Shown here piece by piece: positions 59,210 to 64,000 of a stretch of 64,000 bases of DNA. A program made the translations under genes and the position numbers. The notes under the pieces are model-generated. The model was not told the origin of the DNA. It searched no databases and saw nothing but the letters and a program-made list of their open reading frames with translations. Origin of the DNA: TOLSYN sp963849065. Its GTDB lineage: Bacteria > Acidobacteriota > Terriglobia > Terriglobales > Acidobacteriaceae. The stretch's first letter is position 1, and each line of letters begins with the position of its first letter. Location of the stretch: the NCBI GenBank assembly GCA_963849065.1, contig CAWKFM010000004.1:248001-312000 (forward strand). The letters run 5' to 3'.

Positions 59210-59901
59210 GGCTTTGCGGAGCCGGGTTTGGATTGCGAGGAAGCTGCGGGCGCCGAAGGAGCGGGCGCCGGAGTGGGCAGAGCGGGAACCACGGGTGCGG
59301 AGGCTACGGGCTGGAGATGCCAGCTCTGCGCGGTCTGCTGGAAGAGCGGTTCGAGACGCGGGAAATCCTGCGGCGCGCAGCGCAGCGCGATGGAGTAGAC
59401 GAGCCCGTCGCTTCCCTGGATGAGCGCGACATCCTCGATGGGTCCGGCATCGCCGGATTTGTCATGGAACTGGACGCGCACCATTTCGGCCTCGGCGCCG
59501 TTGAGCAGCAGGTGGGAGCGTTGCAGGGTTTCGACCGAGGCGAAGGTGTCGCCGGGGGTGAGAACGAGGTCCACCACGGAATCGAGCGATGGCGGTTCGC
59601 CGTTGTCTTCGTTGGGGAGCGGGCCGATGGCGGCGACGGTGAGCTGCGGCAAGCTGCCGGAGTCAACTCCGGGATGAGGCTCGGCGACGACGAAGCCGAG
59701 ATCGTCGAAGATGTTGCCGAGACGCTGCCAGGAGGCTGGCACAGTGACGCAGAGTCCGACGGAGACGACACATTCGGCGCGCCCGGCGGCCTTCTTGGTG
59801 GTTGCGGAGGAGGCGGACGTATGCGGCTGCGGAGTTGGCTGCGCGGAAAGGCCGATGCAGAGACAGACGATGGCGAGTAGGGATTTGGCGGTTGCGTTCA
59901 T
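59206..59901 (-). CDS. Secreted hypothetical protein between panB and panC
   Basis: 231 aa with a signal peptide (SLLAIVCLCIGLSAQPTP), a small Cys pair (CVVSVGLCVTVP) and a globular core ending SIALRCAPQDFPRLEPLFQQ. A Pro/Ala/Ser-rich tail follows. I do not recognise a family. It is tightly packed: 6 bp after panB and overlapping panC by 4 bp. It is cotranscribed with the vitamin genes, although nothing in it suggests a metabolic enzyme. Confidence 0.75.
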   Translation of the reverse strand: MNATAKSLLAIVCLCIGLSAQPTPQPHTSASSATTKKAAGRAECVVSVGLCVTVPASWQRLGNIFDDLGFVVAEPHPGVDSGSLPQLTVAAIGPLPNEDNGEPPSLDSVVDLVLTPGDTFASVETLQRSHLLLNGAEAEMVRVQFHDKSGDAGPIEDVALIQGSDGLVYSIALRCAPQDFPRLEPLFQQTAQSWHLQPVASAPVVPALPTPAPAPSAPAASSQSKPGSAKP

Positions 59902-59907
59902 GGATGA

Positions 59908-60795
59908 TTATTTCCGTCCGGCAAGCGGAGCCGGGGCGGTTTCGCCGAGAGCCCGGTTCGCTTCGCGCGGCAGGTGGTAGGACTCGGCGTCGGCGGGAAA
60001 AGCGGCGCTGCGTACGTCGTCGCAGTAGGAGTGGATAGCCTGAGCGATGAGTTCGCCGGCATTGCAATAGCGGCGCACGAACTTAGCCGGGGGATGGAAG
60101 GTGAGTCCAGCGAGATCGTGAAAGACCAGGATCTGGCCGTCGCACTCGGGGCCGGCGCCGATGCCAATGGTGGGGGTTGCGACCTGGGCGGTGATGCGGG
60201 CGGCGACTTCGCGCGGGATACCTTCCAGTACGATGGCGGCCACGCCGGCGCGGTCGAGTTCGGCGGCGTCGGCGAGCAGGGCGTCGATGGCGGGCGCGGT
60301 CTTACCCTGCACCTTGTAGCCGCCCATGCGGTGCACGGATTGGGGAGTCAATCCAATGTGGCCGATGACCGGAATTTCCGCGTCGAGCATGCGATGGATG
60401 ATGGGGAGGCGCGAGATTCCGCCCTCGATTTTGACCGCTTCGGCGCCGCCGTCCTTGACGAAGCGCACGGCGTTCTCCACCGCTTTGCGGCTGCCGGCGT
60501 GATAGGAGCCGAAGGGCATGTCTGCCACCAGAAAGGCGCGGTGCACGGCGCGGCGCACGGCGCGTGTGTGATGCAGCATCTCCTCCACGGTGACCGGCAG
60601 GGTGCTGTCATAGCCGAGCACGACTTGGGCGAGCGAGTCTCCTACCAGGATGAGGTCCACGCCGGCTTCATCGGCTAGGCGCGCGGTGGCGTAATCGTAG
60701 GCGGTGAGCGAGACGATGGGTTCGCGCTTTTGCTTCTTCTCCGCCAGGGTTTGCACGGTGACGCGTTGGCGGAAATCGCCGCTGGTGATGCTCAT
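59908..60795 (-). CDS. panB: 3-methyl-2-oxobutanoate hydroxymethyltransferase
   Basis: It makes ketopantoate from ketoisovalerate and methylene-tetrahydrofolate. 295 aa, slightly longer than E. coli PanB. VSLTAYDYATARLADEAGVD, LILVGDSLAQVVLGYDSTLP, DMPFGSYHAGSRKAVENAVR, VKIEGG, HIGLTPQSVHRMGGYKVQGK and the metal-site IGIGAGPECDGQILVFHDLA. The start at MSITSGDF has GGAGGAG 6 nt upstream; the frame runs open to 60990. Confidence 0.97.
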   Translation of the reverse strand: MSITSGDFRQRVTVQTLAEKKQKREPIVSLTAYDYATARLADEAGVDLILVGDSLAQVVLGYDSTLPVTVEEMLHHTRAVRRAVHRAFLVADMPFGSYHAGSRKAVENAVRFVKDGGAEAVKIEGGISRLPIIHRMLDAEIPVIGHIGLTPQSVHRMGGYKVQGKTAPAIDALLADAAELDRAGVAAIVLEGIPREVAARITAQVATPTIGIGAGPECDGQILVFHDLAGLTFHPPAKFVRRYCNAGELIAQAIHSYCDDVRSAAFPADAESYHLPREANRALGETAPAPLAGRK

Positions 60796-61047
60796 GGAAC
60801 TCCTCCAGTGCGGCTCCGCACTTTCCGCAAGCCAGCGGCTGCCGCCTGTGCGCCCCCTCGGCTTTTGCGACGGGGGCCGACGGCCCTCCGGCTGCTGACG
60901 CCGGGGCGCAAATGACCAGGGGGCCGGGCTGATTGTAGCCGCTGGCGGAGAACCGAAGCAACCGGGGCGATGGATTGTACGGCGGGTCAATGGTACGAGG
61001 CTGACTGGCCCCGCGCTGCCTGATTCCGCGCAGGGCCAGTGGAATCG

Positions 61048-61455
61048 TTAGCGGATTCCGCGCTGGCTCAGCGGTTTGGCGTATTCGTGATCGGTCTGGC
61101 AAACGTGGTGCTCCAGCCAATCACGCAGGAAATAGAGGACGTCAATGGTGACACTTGTGCTGCCCTTACTGTACTCTTCCGCGAATTTCTGCACTTTTTC
61201 GGTGAGTTCGCGGTGTTCGGCCACGTGTACTGGGAGGCCGTCGAAAGCGACCGCACGCATGGCGGCTTCCTCGGCCGCGAAGTGATCCCGCGCGTATTGC
61301 AGCAGCCGTTGCAGCACGCTGCCAACGACGAGGCGCCCTTGTCCCTGGGCCATAGCGTCGTTGAGTTCATTGACAAGGGAAAAGAGCTTCTGATGGTCGA
61401 GGTCAAATTGTTTTACAGAGACGGAATACTGTTGCTTCCACTCAAAAAGCGCCAT
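61048..61455 (-). CDS. Bacteriohemerythrin
   Basis: 135 aa, non-haem di-iron O2-binding four-helix bundle. The ligand set is visible: W-x-x-x-YSVSVKQFDLDHQKL (His), YARDHFAAEEAAM (His, Glu), HVAEHRELTEKV (His) and LRDWLEHHVCQTDHEYAK (His, His, Asp). Likely roles are O2 delivery, storage or sensing. I start at MALFEWKQQY; the frame extends to 61590 without motif. A -35/-10-like TTTACA-N15-TATAGA lies at about 61594-61620 on this strand. Confidence 0.93.
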   Translation of the reverse strand: MALFEWKQQYSVSVKQFDLDHQKLFSLVNELNDAMAQGQGRLVVGSVLQRLLQYARDHFAAEEAAMRAVAFDGLPVHVAEHRELTEKVQKFAEEYSKGSTSVTIDVLYFLRDWLEHHVCQTDHEYAKPLSQRGIR

Positions 61456-61711
61456 GGCCGATCGTCTTTCAGCAGCCGAAACTTGCCGCGAACGTGATTT
61501 CAGCCCACCTACGACAAGCACGAGCTGGTTCCCGTTTCGCACCGCTGGAACAACTTCGCAGGGCGCGAAGAGCGAGCATCCAGGCCACACCTATCTATAC
61601 TGCTGATCTATAAGTGTAAATGCAGGCACCGCGGTTTTTCCTTCCGTCTTGATAAACGGAAAAGATAGTGTGCACATTCTCAAATTGGGAAGCGCGAAAT
61701 GGCTTGAACGG

Positions 61712-62377
61712 CTATTCGCGCTCGTGGTCCTGCTGGCCGAGGGGCAGGAAATATTGGGTGCCCTTGATCGGCTCGCTGACCCGGCGAAGCAGGACCTGGA
61801 GATCGTCGCTGCGCTCGACAAAGTCGATCTCGGCGGTGTTGACCACCAGGAGGTCGCTGGCCGAGTAATGGAAGAAGAAATGTTCGTAGGCCTTGACGAC
61901 CTCTTCCATGTATTCGTCGCTGATGGCGCGCTCGTTGGCGACGTTTTTGCGGCGCAGGCGCTTGCGGAGGACATCGAGCGGGGCCTGAAGGTAGATGACC
62001 AGGTCGGGGGTGGGCAGCTCGCTGCGCAGGAGTTTGTAATAGCGGTCGTAGACGGCCAGCTCGGGGTCGGTGAGGTTGAGGTTGGCGAAGAGCTTATCTT
62101 TTTCGAAGATGTAGTCGGTGACGATGATTTTTTGCGCGCTGCGGGCGGCCGACAAGGCGCGCATCTGCTCGTAGCGGCGGATGAGGAAGGCGAACTGGGC
62201 CTGGAATGCCGCGCCCGGTTCTCCGTCGTAAAAGGCGGAGAGGAATGGGTTTTCCTCGGCTTCCTGCACCAGCTGGCCGTGCAACTGGGCGGCCAGAAAA
62301 CGGGTGAGCGTGCTCTTGCCGACGCGAATCGGACCTTCTACGGCGATATATCGGGGTGCTTCAAAAAGATTGGCCAT
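61712..62377 (-). CDS. Deoxynucleoside kinase (dGK/dAK type)
   Basis: It phosphorylates salvaged purine deoxynucleosides. 221 aa. P-loop YIAVEGPIRVGKSTLTRFLA, QEAEENPFLSAFY, RYEQMRALSAARSAQKIIVT then DYIFEKDKLFANLNL, and VIYLQAPLDVLRKRLRRKN as LID region. The usual DRS motif is DYI. The start at MANLFEAPRY is judged from family length; the frame is open to 62449. panB and panC lie downstream on the same strand, beyond the hemerythrin gene. Confidence 0.88.
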   Translation of the reverse strand: MANLFEAPRYIAVEGPIRVGKSTLTRFLAAQLHGQLVQEAEENPFLSAFYDGEPGAAFQAQFAFLIRRYEQMRALSAARSAQKIIVTDYIFEKDKLFANLNLTDPELAVYDRYYKLLRSELPTPDLVIYLQAPLDVLRKRLRRKNVANERAISDEYMEEVVKAYEHFFFHYSASDLLVVNTAEIDFVERSDDLQVLLRRVSEPIKGTQYFLPLGQQDHERE

Positions 62378-62506
62378 GGTCGAGGCGCCGTCGATGATCT
62401 GTTTGAGGAGCTCACCCGAAGCATAGCGCGGGGTGTGCGGTGGGAGCAACAGGCTTTCGATGAGAACAGGTGAGGCGGACGAGCTGGAGAGCGTAGAATT
62501 AGGGCG

Positions 62507-63250
62507 ATGATCGGCTATCTAGCGGGAGCGTTGGCGGCGGGCGCCGCTACCTTTGCCGGAGCGCACACCATGGTTCCGTGGTCGCAGCTCTATGGCGAAA
62601 ACTTTAACGGCATCCAGGAGGGCCGGAAGGTTCTGGCGCTGACCTACGACGATGGGCCGAACGACCCGTGGACGATGAAGCTGCTGGAGGTGCTGGAAAA
62701 GCACCAGGTGCCGGCGACGTTCTTCATGCTGGGGCGGTATGTGCGGGAGCGTCCGGATATTGCGCGCGCGGTGTTCGCGGCGGGACACGCGGTGGGCAAT
62801 CACAGCTTCCAGCATCGGAACCTGATTTTTGCCGGCGAGGCCGAGCTGCGCAAGGAGCTGGAGGATACCTCGAAGGCGATCGAGGACGCGACGGGCGAGC
62901 GTCCGTTCCTGTTCCGTCCGCCGTTCGGGGGACGCAGGCCGGGGACGTTTAAGGTGGTCGAGGAGCTGAAGATGTTTCCGGTGATGTGGCGGGTGACCTG
63001 CTTTGACTGGTCGGCGAAGTCTCACGAGGTGATTCTGAAGCACGCGCGGCAGCAGATTGCGGGCGGCGAGGTGGTGCTGCTGCACGACGGCGGCCACCTG
63101 CGCATGGGCGAAGACCGCAGCCATACGGTGCGGGCCACCGACGAACTCATCCGCGAATATAAAGACCGGGGATTCGTGTTTACCACCGTGACCGAGATGA
63201 TGCAGATGCGTGCGGGAATGCAAGTGCCGTTTGGAGCGACGGCAAGGTAG
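62507..63250 (+). CDS. Polysaccharide deacetylase (NodB family)
   Basis: 247 aa, metal-dependent carbohydrate esterase 4. An N-terminal hydrophobic segment (LAGALAAGAATFAGAHTMVP) suggests export or anchoring. NodB motifs: LALTYDDGPNDPW (catalytic and metal Asp), AVGNHSFQHRNL (metal His pair), FLFRPPFGGRRPG, FDWSAKS and VLLHDGGH. It probably deacetylates peptidoglycan or another N-acetyl polymer in the periplasm. A strong terminator follows. Confidence 0.93.
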   Translation: MIGYLAGALAAGAATFAGAHTMVPWSQLYGENFNGIQEGRKVLALTYDDGPNDPWTMKLLEVLEKHQVPATFFMLGRYVRERPDIARAVFAAGHAVGNHSFQHRNLIFAGEAELRKELEDTSKAIEDATGERPFLFRPPFGGRRPGTFKVVEELKMFPVMWRVTCFDWSAKSHEVILKHARQQIAGGEVVLLHDGGHLRMGEDRSHTVRATDELIREYKDRGFVFTTVTEMMQMRAGMQVPFGATAR

Positions 63251-63268
63251 AGCGTTACGCTGGAACGC

Positions 63269-63294
63269 GGCGGCCTGCGGGCCGCCATTTTTTT
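63269..63294 (+). terminator. Rho-independent terminator after the deacetylase gene
   Basis: Arms GGCGGCC / GGCCGCC with a 4-nt loop, followed by A and seven T. Located 18 bp past the stop. Confidence 0.85.
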
Positions 63295-63349
63295 GCGGCG
63301 GATAGAATCCTTTTCATCCGGCGGGGGCTCTTCAGAGTAGAGGGCAAAG

Positions 63350-63895
63350 ATGAGCACGACGGTGACAGTAGAGGCATTAAGAGATGAGATCAAGAACGGG
63401 CGTCGTTCGCAGATGATTGACGTTCGCACGCCGTCTGAGTACGCCGGTGGGCATATTCCGTGCGCGGTGAACATCCCCATGGACCAATTTGAGGCTCGCC
63501 GGAAGGATTTGCGGCTGGAGGACGGCGTGGTGCTGGTGTGCAAGGCGGGCGCACGGGCGCAGATGGTTGCCGATTGGCTGGCTGCGCAGCCGGGCGTGCG
63601 AGTGCTGCAGGGCGGCACCGAGGCCTGGATCTGCCAGGGGATGGAAGTGGTGGAGTCGGCCAAGTCGCGCTGGTCACTAGAGCGGCAGGTGCGTCTGGGA
63701 GCCGGGTTGATGGTGCTGGCCGGGACGGTTGCGGCAGTGTCTGGCGTGCACGGTGCGATCTGGCTGGCGATGTTTGTGGGCGCGGGGCTGACGTTTGCGG
63801 GAGCGACCGACATCTGCATGATGGGAGTTTTGCTGGCCAAAATGCCTTGGAACCAGGCACGGACGACGAAAATTCTAAAGCCAGCTTGCAGATAA
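63350..63895 (+). CDS. Rhodanese-domain protein with DUF2892 membrane tail
   Basis: 181 aa. The rhodanese domain (5-105) has MIDVRTPSEYAGGHIPCAVN and the active loop VLVCKAGARAQMVADWLA with its sulfur-carrying Cys. From about 115 come two membrane helices of the DUF2892 type (GAGLMVLAGTVAAVSGVHGA). The protein likely handles persulfide or sulfur at the inner face of the membrane. Confidence 0.92.
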   Translation: MSTTVTVEALRDEIKNGRRSQMIDVRTPSEYAGGHIPCAVNIPMDQFEARRKDLRLEDGVVLVCKAGARAQMVADWLAAQPGVRVLQGGTEAWICQGMEVVESAKSRWSLERQVRLGAGLMVLAGTVAAVSGVHGAIWLAMFVGAGLTFAGATDICMMGVLLAKMPWNQARTTKILKPACR

Positions 63896-63947
63896 TTGCT
63901 GCGGATAAATTGGGCGCGGAGCGGACGGTTGCGGCACAATTGCAGAG

Positions 63948-64000
63948 ATGAATTTTGAAGAGCTGGTGAACGAGCATAAGGACGCGGTGTACCGGCAGAT
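63948..64000 (+). CDS. Probable ECF sigma factor, 5' end only
   Basis: Seventeen codons are in the window: MNFEELVNEHKDAVYRQ. The pattern LV-x-(E)H-x-D-x-V-Y-R is the start of sigma-70 region 2 in ECF sigma factors. Nothing beyond is visible, so the call rests on this short match. Confidence 0.55.
   Translation, partial: MNFEELVNEHKDAVYRQ

Overview
The window is a GC-rich chromosomal segment from a Gram-negative bacterium. It carries BamD, LpxK, WaaA, a heptose pathway, TonB and PBP4. Gene content, the many PAS kinases, PilZ and DUF4388 proteins, and above all a large stock of small dispersed hairpin repeats suggest Acidobacteriota, probably Terriglobia. That placement is inference from gene style, not from a marker gene. 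The window contains no rRNA, tRNA, CRISPR array, phage or recognisable transposase.

Layout. 1-6.4 kb: truncated response regulator, bamD, rpe, a lone oligopeptide-type ABC ATPase, a higBA toxin-antitoxin pair, an MFS transporter and rsmI. 6.6-12 kb: fmdB-type zinc ribbon, DUF6496, clpB, hsp20, Smr-like and HU genes (proteostasis and chromatin). 12-19 kb: folK with a secreted duplicated beta-domain protein, a frameshifted conserved gene, PilZ, a UvrC-like GIY-YIG protein, a Sel1 protein and a DnaC-like loader. 19-27 kb: glyoxylate shunt (aceB, aceA) behind a long 5' region with a repeated palindrome, a STAS protein, a frameshifted secreted protein, a tiny membrane protein, and eutBC without any microcompartment genes. 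27-32 kb: two PAS histidine kinases, the first on visibly lower-GC DNA. 32-39.8 kb: SLT-like protein, waaA-lpxK, coaX, RlmD-type methyltransferase, YciI, and a collapsed comEC. 39.8-42.6 kb: arsenic cluster arsR-arsM(frameshifted)-acr3-arsC. 42.6-52 kb: small proteins, a methyltransferase, DUF3108, an isoprenylcysteine-methyltransferase-like protein, miaA-rfaE1-rfaE2-waaC, tonB and a Gfo/Idh oxidoreductase. 52-64 kb: moaC with a receiver-DUF4388 regulator, lipid kinase, YdjM-like hydrolase, GNAT, dacB, panB-orf-panC, bacteriohemerythrin, deoxynucleoside kinase, polysaccharide deacetylase, rhodanese and the start of a probable sigma factor.

The envelope theme is strong. WaaA/LpxK (Kdo-lipid A), RfaE1/RfaE2/WaaC (ADP-heptose and inner core), BamD (outer-membrane assembly), TonB, PBP4 and a NodB deacetylase all serve a Gram-negative wall. 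PanB/PanC plus CoaX make pantothenate and then phosphopantothenate.

The most unusual content is not a gene. About a dozen short hairpins share a conserved right-hand tail, GGGGCACC(C), while their stem sequences differ from copy to copy with paired changes. A second repeat (GGGTACGCGGCA..TGCCGC) accompanies them. Copies lie between genes, between operon genes, and even in frame inside coding sequences. Three genes carry compensated or uncompensated frameshifts and comEC is reduced to its two ends, so local decay or uncorrected sequence error should be checked.
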